NCBI RefSeq assembly: GCF_011059135.1 | Contig: NZ_JAALGD010000004.1 | Location: 186,001 to 250,000 of the forward strand | Direction: 5' to 3' | Origin: Brevibacillus sp. SYP-B805 | Lineage (GTDB): Bacteria; Bacillota; Bacilli; Brevibacillales; Brevibacillaceae | Length of the DNA: 64,000 nt | In this document: positions 33,422-42,357 of the stretch, piece after piece | Layout of the letters: every line of letters starts with the position of its first letter | How positions within the stretch are numbered: the stretch's first letter is position 1 | Made by a program: the position numbers and the translations under genes | Notes under the pieces: model-generated | The model's input: only the letters and a program-made list of their open reading frames with translations | The model's database searches: none | Told to the model about the DNA's origin: nothing

Positions 33422-34886
33422 GGTGCTGCTCCCTCGTTTCGCGCAGCAGACGTTTGGCGATGGTGGCAACTTGCTCCTGTGGGTCATTACCCAGGCCCAG
33501 AAGATCATCAGACGGCATCGATGCCAACAGTTTGGCAACAGGCGTATCCAAGTACCCCGGTTCGTATCGCGATTCTTCGATGGTAACACCCAACACGCTT
33601 TCCGCAATCGGTATCAGGTCACGTACGAGCAGGACACCACGGTCGGCCAAGTAGTTCAGCAGAGCGGTGCGCTCCTCTGGGTCGGTGATTTCCGGCCCCC
33701 GTAGTTTCACTTTCACCCGGTGAATACCGATTGCCGGCAGCAACGCCTTGTTGAAGATCTTGTCGGCCAGCCAACTTCTGTATGGAATAAAAACCTGCTC
33801 TTCTGTAATGCGGCGGGCTGTGTCGGCTGTGGCCCTGGTATAGTCCTGGCTCAATCCCACGTAAATCGGTGGCAGGCGGAATTGCGAAAGGGCCTTTTCG
33901 CGTTGTTTATCGTCGTACCCTTGAAAAAGGCCGTCCTGTTGCAGCACATCCTGCAACTTCTCAAAACGGACCGTCGGCTTTGTCACTTTCATATCGTCGC
34001 CCATCATGACCTCAGTACCGATGAACTCCAGCAGCATCCACGATCCATCATTTTCCGGATTGGACGCAGCTTTGATCTGTTCGACCGACTCCTTGGTGGC
34101 CGTGCCTCCCTCGGCTACGACAGCTACCGGGATCTTTTTGCCCTTCTTGAAGTATTTCAGGTTCAACTCCTCGGCCGCGCGCGTGCCAAGGATTCCCGGA
34201 ATATTCCCGATCCATCGCGGCTCGCTGTATATGCTTGTGGCGTCGAACAGCTTGATGTGAAGGATTTGAGAGATTCCTGGTCGTTTCATTGGCAGAAACT
34301 GATCGAAAAAAACTTTGTTCATCGTTCGCTTCTGAGCGTACTTCCTCGTCCACACCGGCATTTCAATGAACTTGATTTCCCCGGTCTTCGTGAGATACGG
34401 TAATCGGACGGTTTGTTCGACTGTATCCTTCGCCGCCCGAATATACTCGCTGTCGGCGAGATAGATGGTCGGGGTATCGGATGTTTCTGCCCAGGCCACC
34501 TCCAAATATGCGCTGCCTGTCTGCTCCAGTTCGCGGACGACGTGCTTGACGATTTCCTGCGGCGTCGTCAAAGGGTTCATCACGTCAAGAAACTCTTCCA
34601 GCCGCGCCCATTCCTCATCGGCCAGCTTCTTCTGTTTCTCGTCGTTGACGTTAACACGCTCGTCATACTCGATCTGAATACCGAAATCTGCGGCGTTCGT
34701 CGCGTATGCCTCGATGCACTGCGGCAGGATATTGCTTTGACTAACGACAGCCTTCAACTGGGCTGGCGAATAATCCGGCTCCACAAGACCGTCATAATCG
34801 CCGCGGAAGCTATCGGGAATCTGTTTTGTCTCGCCGGCTGAAATACTCGTCTCTTTAAAAATCCTGACAGTCATTTCGTTTGCCAT
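33414..34886 (-). CDS. Portal protein (PBSX XkdE-like)
   Basis: 490 residues. It forms the dodecameric ring for DNA passage. SDSEYIRAAKDTVEQ-like adaptor segments, PGISQILHIKLFDATSIYSE and FRLPPIYVGLSQDYTRATAD are typical of the PBSX portal family. It follows terL by 3 bp, with RBS GGAAAGGAGG inside the terL end. Confidence 0.9.
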   Translation of the reverse strand: MANEMTVRIFKETSISAGETKQIPDSFRGDYDGLVEPDYSPAQLKAVVSQSNILPQCIEAYATNAADFGIQIEYDERVNVNDEKQKKLADEEWARLEEFLDVMNPLTTPQEIVKHVVRELEQTGSAYLEVAWAETSDTPTIYLADSEYIRAAKDTVEQTVRLPYLTKTGEIKFIEMPVWTRKYAQKRTMNKVFFDQFLPMKRPGISQILHIKLFDATSIYSEPRWIGNIPGILGTRAAEELNLKYFKKGKKIPVAVVAEGGTATKESVEQIKAASNPENDGSWMLLEFIGTEVMMGDDMKVTKPTVRFEKLQDVLQQDGLFQGYDDKQREKALSQFRLPPIYVGLSQDYTRATADTARRITEEQVFIPYRSWLADKIFNKALLPAIGIHRVKVKLRGPEITDPEERTALLNYLADRGVLLVRDLIPIAESVLGVTIEESRYEPGYLDTPVAKLLASMPSDDLLGLGNDPQEQVATIAKRLLRETREQHHV

Positions 34887-34889
34887 GCT

Positions 34890-36176
34890 CTACCTCCTTT
34901 CCGTGATGCTTACCCGCTCGGTGACACTGCGGCGTTCGGTCTTTATTACCGGTCTATCGATTCGTTTATCCTCAATCCCATACCGCAGCGCGGCCATGGC
35001 GTCGTCAAAGATTTCGACCGGCTCATCCACATAGAGGCCGGTCTTTTGGTCCTTCTTCCACTTCCATTGCTGAATTTCTTTGATTGTGTTCACGCAGCGC
35101 GGGTGGATGTGGATTTTCAGACGCTTCAGGAAGTCGATCTGGGCATTTACGCTACCGGGTTCTTTTTTCACCGGCTTCGCATTAAACCCGCGCTTCTTCC
35201 ACGTCTTGATCCGGTCAGGTTCAGCCGAGTCACACCACATGGCCAGGCGCTTATCAAAGCCTTTTTCCTCGGCCAGCGCGATGATCTCCTCTGTGTCCTT
35301 CTCATGGACGTAGACTTCATCGCAGACATACAGTTCTCCGTCTTTCCAGCCAAGCAGCAGGATCGCATTGGCATGGTTGAAGCCGAAGTCCTGGCCGAAA
35401 TTCATGCTGTCGAATCGCTCAAACGATGTATCGAACTCATGTACGACATAATTGTGCAGGATCAGGCCGCCCAACTCGCCCCACTCTCCAAGGCCGTATA
35501 CCCGGTAGCCGTCCGGGTCCTGCTCTTTCCGCAGCATCATGCGGCGGTGGTATGCCTCGTCAATGAACCGGTTCTGCAGGTACGTGGAGTGATGCGTGAA
35601 GATATCGGGAAGCTCGATATCAAAGTATTTCCGCTTGATCCAGTGGCTGGCGGACACCGGGTTGAACGTGAAGGTGATCTGATAATACAGATTGGGATTC
35701 GGCAGCAGCCCGCGCAGACGGTCGTCCAAGATATCGACATCCGATTCCTGCAACTCGGTTGCCTCTTCCACCCATATCCACGTCAGTTTGCCGTATGGAA
35801 AGTTGATGGACTTCAGCTTCTCTCGGTCGCGCGCGTCGTTCACGCCGCGGAATATGACGCTGTTGCCGGTGATCTTGGAGCGCAGGGAAAGCGGCGACTG
35901 CCGGATCTCCCAAAACTCATTTGCCCGGTCGCCGAAAATCCGGTTGATCGCAGCCGTCAGCTCGGCAAACGTGCTGTGTCTGTTTGTCTCGTTGACCTTC
36001 CGCACACACAGCAGGTTGGCGCCCTTGTATCTCGGATCGGACAGCTTGATGATGTAGTCCTGGGCCACATTTACTGACTTGCCGGATCCGGCGGAACCTT
36101 TCATCACCCGGTAACGCTTGCGGGTTTGGTTGGCATCGCGGAAGTGCGCGTTAAAGTCGACCGTTACCGCTGTCAT
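34890..36176 (-). CDS. terL: Terminase large subunit
   Basis: 428 residues. Walker A RVMKGSAGSGKSVNVA, Walker B WIWVEEATEL, then a nuclease domain with FGQDFGFNHANAILLLGW, DEVYVHEKDTEE and EIFDDAMAALRYGIE (acidic residues for metal). It powers packaging and cuts concatemers. It overlaps terS by ATGA. XtmB-like. Confidence 0.95.
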   Translation of the reverse strand: MTAVTVDFNAHFRDANQTRKRYRVMKGSAGSGKSVNVAQDYIIKLSDPRYKGANLLCVRKVNETNRHSTFAELTAAINRIFGDRANEFWEIRQSPLSLRSKITGNSVIFRGVNDARDREKLKSINFPYGKLTWIWVEEATELQESDVDILDDRLRGLLPNPNLYYQITFTFNPVSASHWIKRKYFDIELPDIFTHHSTYLQNRFIDEAYHRRMMLRKEQDPDGYRVYGLGEWGELGGLILHNYVVHEFDTSFERFDSMNFGQDFGFNHANAILLLGWKDGELYVCDEVYVHEKDTEEIIALAEEKGFDKRLAMWCDSAEPDRIKTWKKRGFNAKPVKKEPGSVNAQIDFLKRLKIHIHPRCVNTIKEIQQWKWKKDQKTGLYVDEPVEIFDDAMAALRYGIEDKRIDRPVIKTERRSVTERVSITERR

Positions 36177-37039
36177 GGCTGACCATCTCCGTAGTTGATC
36201 TGGATGACGATACCCTTGTCCTCGGCGCTGGAACCCTGCAGCTTGCCAATCTCCAGCTTCAGCTTCTCAATTCGCAGACGCTGCTCTTCGGTCATATAGC
36301 CGAGATACTTCTCAAGTGCAGCCAGTGCTTTCATCTTGTCGTGGAGCTTGACGCTAATGCCGTCTTTGCCCTCTTTGATCTCGCTGATAACTGATGTATC
36401 AATATGGTCGCTATCCTTCAGGTCTATATAGTTCATGCTGATTGTCAATGGTTCACCGCTGTGAGGATCTTCAACGATGTTGCCCTTTTTGTCCCTTAGC
36501 GGCACCTTCTTTCTCCCAAAATCGACCACATCAGATATATCAGCAAATGCGATTTTCATGTACTCCGCAATGATGCGCTGCACGCTCATTCCAAGGTCGT
36601 CAACCATGGCTTCCGTCTGTCGCTTGATCTCAGCTTGAATTTCAGGTTTTCTCAATAGTTCCCAACCAATGGAGTACGCCGTCTTTTTGCTGTAGCCGAC
36701 AGCCATTGCCGCCCTGGTTGCGTTGAAATCTCGCAAGTATTCCATCACGAATAGTCGCTGCTTATCAGTCAACTGGTCGTTTTCGATTTCGGTATGCCGG
36801 GGCAGTTCGACCTTTGTCTTTTTCGGTTTGGAGCGTTCCGTATTTTTTGGAGCGTTCCGTTCGGTTGATTGGAGCGTTCCGTTTAATCTTTCGTCCCACC
36901 GATCTTTCGCTTTCCATCCACGGACCGTTCCCTCTGAGACGCCAAGCTGGTCCGCGATCTCCTTCAGTTTGATTTCGCCGCCAGTCTGCTTCCACATCTC
37001 AAAGGCATTATCCCGGTTCGGGTCCCTTGCGCGTGCCAT
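36173..37039 (-). CDS. terS: Terminase small subunit
   Basis: 288 residues. N-terminal HTH (EIADQLGVSEGTVRGWKAKD), a variable linker encoded by DNA with three 13-bp direct repeats, then the Terminase_2 core (DKQRLFVMEYLRDFNATRAA, VGYSKKTAYSIGWELL). It binds the packaging site and loads TerL. XtmA-like. Confidence 0.92.
   Translation of the reverse strand: MARARDPNRDNAFEMWKQTGGEIKLKEIADQLGVSEGTVRGWKAKDRWDERLNGTLQSTERNAPKNTERSKPKKTKVELPRHTEIENDQLTDKQRLFVMEYLRDFNATRAAMAVGYSKKTAYSIGWELLRKPEIQAEIKRQTEAMVDDLGMSVQRIIAEYMKIAFADISDVVDFGRKKVPLRDKKGNIVEDPHSGEPLTISMNYIDLKDSDHIDTSVISEIKEGKDGISVKLHDKMKALAALEKYLGYMTEEQRLRIEKLKLEIGKLQGSSAEDKGIVIQINYGDGQP
36828..36881. repeat. Three direct repeats in terS; candidate pac site
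   Basis: TTGGAGCGTTCCG at 36828-36840, 36847-36859 and 36869-36881. They encode the non-conserved linker of TerS. SPP1 also has its pac site within or beside the small-terminase gene. Confidence 0.5.
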
Positions 37040-37083
37040 TACGTCAAGTCACCTCACCTCCGTTATGTGATTGGTTTCGTAAT

Positions 37084-37470
37084 TCAGTCCATAAAAATCG
37101 GGAGATAAGACGTCTGTCTCACTCCCGCTGGATATTCACCGCCTCCGACGTCGAGGAGATACTGTCCGTACATGGACGGATCGTAAAATCTGCTCTTGTA
37201 CCAAAGGGTCCAATGGGTGTCCTTGCTGTCATCAAAATGCAGCTTCACGATGCACACGTCCGGTTTTTGCTGGCGTCTCAGCCGTATCAACTTTTCGCCG
37301 CACCGAATCCCCAAGACACGGAGCGCACGGACAACATCCCGTGTCCTGGTCCCTCCTCGCATTCCACCAAACGCCGCAATGGATTCCTCTAACGAAATCC
37401 CCGCAAGCATGGCTACACACGTCTGTCCGCACAGGCTTGATCCAGGCGGTTGGTAAATATGCTGCAGCAC
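37084..37470 (-). CDS. C39-like cysteine peptidase domain protein
   Basis: 128 residues. QPPGSSLCGQTCVAMLAGIS carries the Cys and Gln of C39-type papain-fold proteases, and DTHWTLWYKSRFYDP carries the catalytic His and Asp. GTG at 37470 follows GGAGGTG. It is transcribed just before the terminase genes. Substrate unknown. Confidence 0.75.
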   Translation of the reverse strand: MLQHIYQPPGSSLCGQTCVAMLAGISLEESIAAFGGMRGGTRTRDVVRALRVLGIRCGEKLIRLRRQQKPDVCIVKLHFDDSKDTHWTLWYKSRFYDPSMYGQYLLDVGGGEYPAGVRQTSYLPIFMD

Positions 37471-37685
37471 AAGAGCACCTCCGTGGCGATAGATATAAGA
37501 ATAAAGAATATTGCCAGCCCCAAAACGGCTGAATCCCTTGCCCCGCAAGGATTGAAGGCCTTTTTTTGAGCGCTACGAGCGTACCACTTTTCACCCCAAA
37601 AAGTATATGTTTCATATCACTGCCAAAAACGAGGTTGAGCCTTAGAACCACAAGGTTTCGTGGCCTGTTGGCTTCTGGCAACCCC

Positions 37686-38180
37686 CTATTCAGAATTCGG
37701 GTCTTCGCCGGCCTCTGTGATCTCCTGCCTGAACAACTGCATCAAGCTTGTTTCCGCCTCCTTCCCGTTTAGCGAATAAAGAGGATTGATTGCCAACGCT
37801 GCCCTGCCGCCAATGTCGATCCGCCGGAGAATCCGCTGCTCGATGAATGACTTGACGATCTTTCTTGCCTGCGGATATGAGCAGTCTGCAATCCGGGCCA
37901 GCTCCTTGATCGTGAGCGGCACGCCTTTCTGGCCGCGCTCGTTGTCCCCCAAGAGAAGATTGGTACCCTCACTGGCATACGGCGCGATCTTCAAGAAAAA
38001 ACCAGCCTCAGCGAGTGACAGCTTTCTGAGCCGTCTCTTTGCCTTATGGCTGGCTTTGATCTTCACGAATTTTGCGCTGCGGCCGACAGGCCGGAATACT
38101 TTAACGATCTCGTCCGGGCGCCGGAGGATTTGCTCCTCGTAGAAAACCTCCCCCGTGTCCGGGTCGACGAATTGGCGCAC
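37686..38180 (-). CDS. Winged-helix DNA-binding protein
   Basis: 164 residues. The N-terminal part (FVDPDTGEVFYEEQIL) precedes a wHTH-like segment (PLTIKELARIADCSYPQARK). It resembles phage regulators and RepA-like wHTH proteins. It lies between the late regulator and terminase genes, so a role in switching to late transcription or in packaging is possible. Confidence 0.65.
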   Translation of the reverse strand: MRQFVDPDTGEVFYEEQILRRPDEIVKVFRPVGRSAKFVKIKASHKAKRRLRKLSLAEAGFFLKIAPYASEGTNLLLGDNERGQKGVPLTIKELARIADCSYPQARKIVKSFIEQRILRRIDIGGRAALAINPLYSLNGKEAETSLMQLFRQEITEAGEDPNSE

Positions 38181-38200
38181 TACACGTCACCCACCTCCAT

Positions 38201-38227
38201 GAAAAAAGCACCACGCGGGTGCTTTGT
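38201..38227 (-). terminator. Intrinsic terminator
   Basis: Minus strand AAAGCACC-CGCGT-GGTGCTTTTTT, just after the 38230 stop. Confidence 0.8.
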
Positions 38228-38229
38228 CA

Positions 38230-38553
38230 CTACTCTCTTAAAAATCTGTTCAATCTATCCATTGAAGTTACTGTTAAAAAAGGGAAATTTAAGTTGTGTT
38301 TATCAACGCCTGGAGTCAAGACCCTTTCAATGATTAAATCATAAATCACTTCATTCACCAGCATTGCATCTGAATCGGAAATGTCAACATACTGCGTGGT
38401 ACTATAGTATTGATTACCTGTTGTTATTGCACCAATTTCTCCTCGCGCTTTCAAAATGTTTTTGATATTTTCGTGAATCGCAGCAAACTGTGTTTTGGGA
38501 TTATCCTTGAGAAAACGTAGTGTTGCTTGCAAAACTTCCTCTTTTGTCATCAT
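38230..38553 (-). CDS. Hypothetical AT-rich moron
   Basis: 107 residues, helix-rich (EEVLQATLRFLKDNPKTQFA; MLVNEVIYDLIIERVLTPGV). No domain recognised. It is isolated between terminators with its own upstream region carrying TGTCGAA, and it is more AT-rich than its neighbours. RBS AAGGGAGGTG. Function unknown. Confidence 0.7.
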   Translation of the reverse strand: MMTKEEVLQATLRFLKDNPKTQFAAIHENIKNILKARGEIGAITTGNQYYSTTQYVDISDSDAMLVNEVIYDLIIERVLTPGVDKHNLNFPFLTVTSMDRLNRFLRE

Positions 38554-38577
38554 AACACCTCCCTTCCTCCTGCATCT

Positions 38578-38584
38578 TTCGACA
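38578..38584 (-). promoter_or_regulatory. Spo0A-box-like heptamer upstream of the 38553 gene
   Basis: TGTCGAAA on the minus strand, about 25-30 bp before the start codon. Confidence 0.35.
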
Positions 38585-38625
38585 TAAGGGGAAGATTTCC
38601 TGTTACTTTTTTACTATTTGTGGGT

Positions 38626-38652
38626 AAAAACCCGCCCCGTTTCCGAGGCGGT
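38626..38652 (-). terminator. Second terminator behind the xpf-like gene
   Basis: Minus strand CCGCC-TCGGAAACGG-GGCGG followed by GTTTTT. Confidence 0.65.
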
Positions 38653-38712
38653 AGGAAGGGGGTTCTCGTGAAAGAAAAGTGTTCCTTTCACTTATAGGTG
38701 GCATTCGCACGA

Positions 38713-38748
38713 CAAAAAACAGCCTCATCCAACAAGGAAGAGGCTGTT
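38713..38748 (-). terminator. Terminator overlapping the 3' end of the xpf-like gene
   Basis: Minus strand AACAGCCTC, 13-nt loop, GAGGCTGTT followed by TTTTG. The 5' arm encodes the last codons of the gene. Confidence 0.75.
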
Positions 38749-39231
38749 CATCACCCGTTCCGATATTTTTTGTTGCGCGCGTTTGATGTGAGTGTCTACG
38801 CTGCTCTTTGTAATGCCGAGCATATCCGCAATCTGTGAATGAGTGAAGCATTCTCCATGCGCCAGCACGTAGCACTCCCGTTCCCTCTCGCTGAGAATGC
38901 ACAGCGCGTCTTCGATCTGCTGCCGTTGCCACTCCGTCAGGTTTGCCGGACTTCCGGCCGTGCTGTTTGCCACAAAAGCCTGCATACGGATCGGATCCAT
39001 GGGCTTCTCCCGCTGATACGCAGCCAGCCGTTCAACTCCCCGCCGATTCCCCGGTCGACGCCCAGTTTCCAACCACTCGATAACGAATTCAACGTCACCG
39101 ATCATCTCGGACAGAATCTGCCGCTCGGCCAGTGTTCTATCGTCCAGCACCTTTTCGCCTTCTCTGCGGGCCTCGTAGGCGCGTTTCAGTACCCGTCTAG
39201 TCTCTTTATATTCCCGAAGCAAATCCTGCAT
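38725..39231 (-). CDS. Sigma-factor-like late regulator (XpF family)
   Basis: 168 residues. The C-terminus is a sigma region-4 HTH (LSERERECYVLAHGECFTHS, QIADMLGITKSSVDTHIKRA). It resembles PBSX XpF, the positive regulator of late genes, and lies near an xtrA homologue as in PBSX. It probably drives transcription of the terminase-to-lysis operon. RBS GGGGAGGGG. Confidence 0.82.
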   Translation of the reverse strand: MQDLLREYKETRRVLKRAYEARREGEKVLDDRTLAERQILSEMIGDVEFVIEWLETGRRPGNRRGVERLAAYQREKPMDPIRMQAFVANSTAGSPANLTEWQRQQIEDALCILSERERECYVLAHGECFTHSQIADMLGITKSSVDTHIKRAQQKISERVMNSLFLVG

Positions 39232-39252
39232 GAGAACCCCTCCCCAATGCGT

Positions 39253-39474
39253 CTATTTGCGTCTGTTACCCCGATCTTTGAGAAACCGCCGCAGCCCCAC
39301 GTCGCCCATAAGGCGCTGTAGCTCGTCGAACGTAAACACATCTGCCGGCTTCCCGCGTGCCTGCGGCGGTTGTTTCTTCAGTCGTTCCCTTGCACGCTCC
39401 AGGTGCTCAGCAAAACTGATCGGCTCTTTCTCTTTCCTCCGCTTGTACTCCATAATGTCGTGTATCTTTACCAC
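39253..39474 (-). CDS. Small helical protein upstream of the late regulator
   Basis: 73 residues, highly charged (EPISFAEHLERARERLKKQP). No domain recognised. GTG at 39474 is set by GGAGGACAAGCC. It begins only ~25 bp beyond a strong terminator, so it depends on readthrough or an unseen promoter. Confidence 0.6.
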   Translation of the reverse strand: MVKIHDIMEYKRRKEKEPISFAEHLERARERLKKQPPQARGKPADVFTFDELQRLMGDVGLRRFLKDRGNRRK

Positions 39475-39494
39475 GGCTTGTCCTCCTATCCGGC

Positions 39495-39549
39495 AAAATA
39501 AAAAGGGCGCCAGAACAACACCCTTGTTGGGTGAAGATTCTGACGCCCT
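39495..39549 (-). terminator. Strong nested-hairpin terminator after xtrA-like gene
   Basis: Minus strand AGGGCG-CAGAA arms pair around an inner CACCC/GGGTG hairpin and run into TTTTTATTTT. It may act as an attenuator before the late-regulator genes. Confidence 0.75.
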
Positions 39550-39574
39550 CCCGTATCTCGGTATCAGGCTGTTA

Positions 39575-39781
39575 TTAAAATAATTCGCTTTCGCGGTAAT
39601 CCACCTTGGCAATCTTTCCCTGACTTGATTTTACCACGGTTTCGCCGTGCTCTACCAGTGGGACCAGCTTGGCTTTTCCTTGTTTCGGATCCACCAGGAT
39701 CATGGCCGGCTCTTTTCCCACTGGGACCGTGATCGTCATTGTCTTTATATCGATTTTCAGTTCCTTTGCTCGTGCGCTCAT
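39575..39781 (-). CDS. XtrA-like protein
   Basis: 68 residues. KELKIDIKTMTITVPVGKEP and KVDYRESELF match the PBSX XtrA family. Function unknown. It is conserved just upstream of xpf-type regulators. ATG at 39781 has GGGGGAAGGAAG. Confidence 0.75.
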   Translation of the reverse strand: MSARAKELKIDIKTMTITVPVGKEPAMILVDPKQGKAKLVPLVEHGETVVKSSQGKIAKVDYRESELF

Positions 39782-39879
39782 CTTCCTTCCCCCTCGCTGC
39801 CCGTAGTATAATAATGCTGACGAATACACTTTCGTGCTCCCGGGCAGGGGGCTTTTCTTTTTACACAGTATCCACTGAG

Positions 39880-40185
39880 TTAAGAGTCTTCGTGGCTGCC
39901 GAACGCAATAGCAGCCATCAATTTTCCTGGTCGTTTGTCGTGCTTTTCTTCGATCATCCTTCTCAGCTCGTTGCAAGACGGGCAAAAGTCGAATCCACCT
40001 GGTGCTGTGGTTGCACAATCCTTACATATCTCGTTGTCACATGTCACATGATAGCCGCCGATCATCTTCCCTTTTTCTTTTGCCGATGTCCAAGCATATC
40101 CGATTACGAAATCACAAAACTGTGTAGCCTCTTTCTTTTTACAGAATGAGCATGGATACTTCGGCATTTTCAGGACTTCAACCAT
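39880..40185 (-). CDS. Small zinc-ribbon protein
   Basis: 101 residues with four Cys pairs: CSFCKKKEATQFC, CDNEICKDC, CPSC. A structural zinc site is likely; role unknown. RBS AGGAGAGAGC. Confidence 0.65.
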   Translation of the reverse strand: MVEVLKMPKYPCSFCKKKEATQFCDFVIGYAWTSAKEKGKMIGGYHVTCDNEICKDCATTAPGGFDFCPSCNELRRMIEEKHDKRPGKLMAAIAFGSHEDS

Positions 40186-40228
40186 GCTCTCTCCTCCTTG
40201 GGTTCACACGTAATGGTTTGTTAATGCT

Positions 40229-40483
40229 TTATACTTGGTAAGAGTACGACTCTTGCACCATTTCGAAATATTCATCTGGCAGCACATCTTTAGCAACCTG
40301 GCACCAATATCCCAAATCCTGAACAGCTTCTGCCAGCTCATCGATCGCCTGCTGTTCTTCGATCTCCTTCCCGTCTAAAAACCATTTGCCAGCTTCGTTT
40401 CTTTCCAGCATGTGCGCGCCCTTTTTATGCAGGCATACTTTGATTGGCTTCATCGGTTTCACAAACTTCACCCCATTTATCAC
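40229..40483 (-). CDS. Hypothetical early protein
   Basis: 84 residues. A basic N-terminus and an acidic helical C-terminus (AIDELAEAVQDLGYWCQVAK). GTG start at 40483. Nothing recognised. Confidence 0.55.
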   Translation of the reverse strand: MINGVKFVKPMKPIKVCLHKKGAHMLERNEAGKWFLDGKEIEEQQAIDELAEAVQDLGYWCQVAKDVLPDEYFEMVQESYSYQV

Positions 40484-40492
40484 ATCGTGTGA

Positions 40493-40642
40493 TCAAAACG
40501 GAATGGCATCGTCGGAGTAGACGTGGATGGTGATTGGCCCCAAATAAACGTGGTACCAGCCGCATCTCCGGTTGAAATAACCGCCGATCATCCATCGCCG
40601 CAGATCCACGTCAGACCAAATGGTCCATGTCCCTACCTTCAC
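40493..40642 (-). CDS. Hypothetical small protein
   Basis: 49 residues, rich in Trp and Tyr (RRWMIGGYFNRRCGWYHVYL). GTG at 40642 follows GGGAGGACGGTAGC. Supported by its RBS and tight packing between neighbours only. Confidence 0.45.
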   Translation of the reverse strand: MKVGTWTIWSDVDLRRWMIGGYFNRRCGWYHVYLGPITIHVYSDDAIPF

Positions 40643-40663
40643 CGCTACCGTCCTCCCGCATTG

Positions 40664-40876
40664 TTAGATCTTCACAAGCACGTCGCAGCTGTAATTTGCC
40701 CAGTGGATTATGTTCCCCTTCTCGTCCACCCAACGGACGTAGACACTTTTCCCGGATTTGGATATGCCGGTGATCTCTCCCCTGGTCAACTGCCGGTACC
40801 AGAGATTATTGCCACTGCTCTTCCTGTGCCGGACATAATCGCCAACTTTTAACCCGTTCAATGCTTCTGTGCGCAT
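40664..40876 (-). CDS. Small SH3-like beta protein
   Basis: 70 residues. LKVGDYVRHRKSSGNN and VYVRWVDEKGNIIHWAN suggest a small beta-barrel. ATG at 40876 follows GGGAGGAAACCAC. Confidence 0.6.
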   Translation of the reverse strand: MRTEALNGLKVGDYVRHRKSSGNNLWYRQLTRGEITGISKSGKSVYVRWVDEKGNIIHWANYSCDVLVKI

Positions 40877-40940
40877 GTGGTTTCCTCCCTTAGCGGTGTG
40901 TATCCAGGAGCAGCCGTGGTAGACTGCTCCCGATTCCGCC

Positions 40941-41507
40941 CTACTCCGTCCACCATGCAATGCATGGAAACTCCTTAACGTCCTGTACCCATTCACGTAC
41001 AGTGGTTGTGATATAACCAACGCCACTGGGTGACTCCACTTGGGTCGGTTTGTCCATCGGATAGTCGTCCACATCATACTCTGCAAACTCTTCCTCACTG
41101 ATGCCTGTTTGTTGCTTGTACCACTCAACGACGGAATCCCGGTCATAACCCACGACTACCTCATATCGATCGGGTCCGATGGCGAAAGCTTTTAAATCCT
41201 TGGTCTTTTCAGCCAGAATGGAATCAAGCCATTGATTTATGTCTTTTCTCAGCTCTTCGTTGGTCGTTTGCTCCGCATATGCTCTCAGTGCTGCGAATGC
41301 CGCCCGGTCTTTATCTGGCCGGAGAACAAAGCAACCTTCCACCAGCTCCCCGTTCTCCTTCTTACGAACCTCGTACTTCACATACAGACCTTTGTTTTCC
41401 ATCGTTCTTTCCTCCCTCATTTCTTGTATTCCGCTGCCTTCGCAATATAAGCAAATTTCATTCTGGTCAAAATAGCCCTTTCCATCGCAAGCGTGGCACT
41501 TCACCAT
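40941..41507 (-). CDS. DnaJ-type zinc-finger / unknown fusion
   Basis: 188 residues. The N-terminal CHACDGKGYFDQNEICLYCE is a DnaJ-like CxxCxGxG pair. The rest (RPDKDRAAFAALRAYAEQTT, DSVVEWYKQQTGISEEEF) is unknown. A strong internal RBS (GGGAGGAAAGAACG) before ATG at 41402 suggests that the ~153-residue C-terminal protein may be made separately. Confidence 0.6.
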   Translation of the reverse strand: MVKCHACDGKGYFDQNEICLYCEGSGIQEMREERTMENKGLYVKYEVRKKENGELVEGCFVLRPDKDRAAFAALRAYAEQTTNEELRKDINQWLDSILAEKTKDLKAFAIGPDRYEVVVGYDRDSVVEWYKQQTGISEEEFAEYDVDDYPMDKPTQVESPSGVGYITTTVREWVQDVKEFPCIAWWTE

Positions 41508-41523
41508 TTGATCCCGACCTTTA

Positions 41524-42357
41524 TTACCCTAGCTGCACCCCCGGCAGCGAGAAGATCGTTTGCTGGCCGACTTGATCCGCTGCCACCGGGTTTATCCAGA
41601 CAACCTCTGTACGCGGTTTCCCCCGGTCCGCAAATCCTTTGATTTCTTCTCTCCTCCAATGTTTAAGTCGTTCGTCATACAGCGGATTCGCGTAACCTGA
41701 TAACATGACCGGACCAGGATGTTTGTCCAGGATCTCGAGTAATTCCATGTGGTCGTCGTCCGTCATTTCATACCGGTACATTCGATTGCTTCTTGTAGAG
41801 AGTACATAAGGCGGATCGGCATAGATAAACACTCCCGGATATCTGTATCTCTCGATGATTTTGATTGCCGGCTGGTTTTCGATCTGGACCTCTTTAAGCC
41901 GTTCTGAAACCACAAGGATTTCATTCGGTAGTTCTGACCACTGTTTAGGCCATGTTTTGTGTGGTGCTTTATCTAATTGGATATTGCTTCTCCATCCGGT
42001 CCGATCACTTGTTTTCGCCCCGATTGCTTGCCAGCAGCGCACCAGGAACCGCCGGGCATCTTCCAGTTCGTCGTCGGTTTTCTCATAGGAGAGGTTGTAT
42101 TCTTCTCGGGAGTATGGTGTCCACCTGATCTTTTCAGCCAGTTCCTCTTTACGATCCCGAATAACCTTGAACAGATTAATAACGTCATCGTCAAGGTCGT
42201 TTACTGTTTCAAGAGGTGACCGTGGTTTGTTGAACAGAACAGCTCCGCTGCCGAAGAACGGTTCCAGGTAGACATCATGTTCCGGCATGTGTTCGATAAT
42301 CCAGTCCGCCATGCTCCATTTGCTTCCGGGATAGTGCAAAATTCGGGGGTATTTCAT
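41524..42357 (-). CDS. D12-class N6-adenine DNA methyltransferase (Dam-like)
   Basis: 277 residues. SAM motif LHYPGSKWSMADWIIEHM, FFGSGAVLF, and catalytic DPPYVLST. Probably an orphan methylase protecting phage DNA from host restriction; the recognition sequence is not deducible. ATG at 42357 overlaps the cytosine methylase stop (ATGA), so the two are co-translated. Confidence 0.9.
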   Translation of the reverse strand: MKYPRILHYPGSKWSMADWIIEHMPEHDVYLEPFFGSGAVLFNKPRSPLETVNDLDDDVINLFKVIRDRKEELAEKIRWTPYSREEYNLSYEKTDDELEDARRFLVRCWQAIGAKTSDRTGWRSNIQLDKAPHKTWPKQWSELPNEILVVSERLKEVQIENQPAIKIIERYRYPGVFIYADPPYVLSTRSNRMYRYEMTDDDHMELLEILDKHPGPVMLSGYANPLYDERLKHWRREEIKGFADRGKPRTEVVWINPVAADQVGQQTIFSLPGVQLG

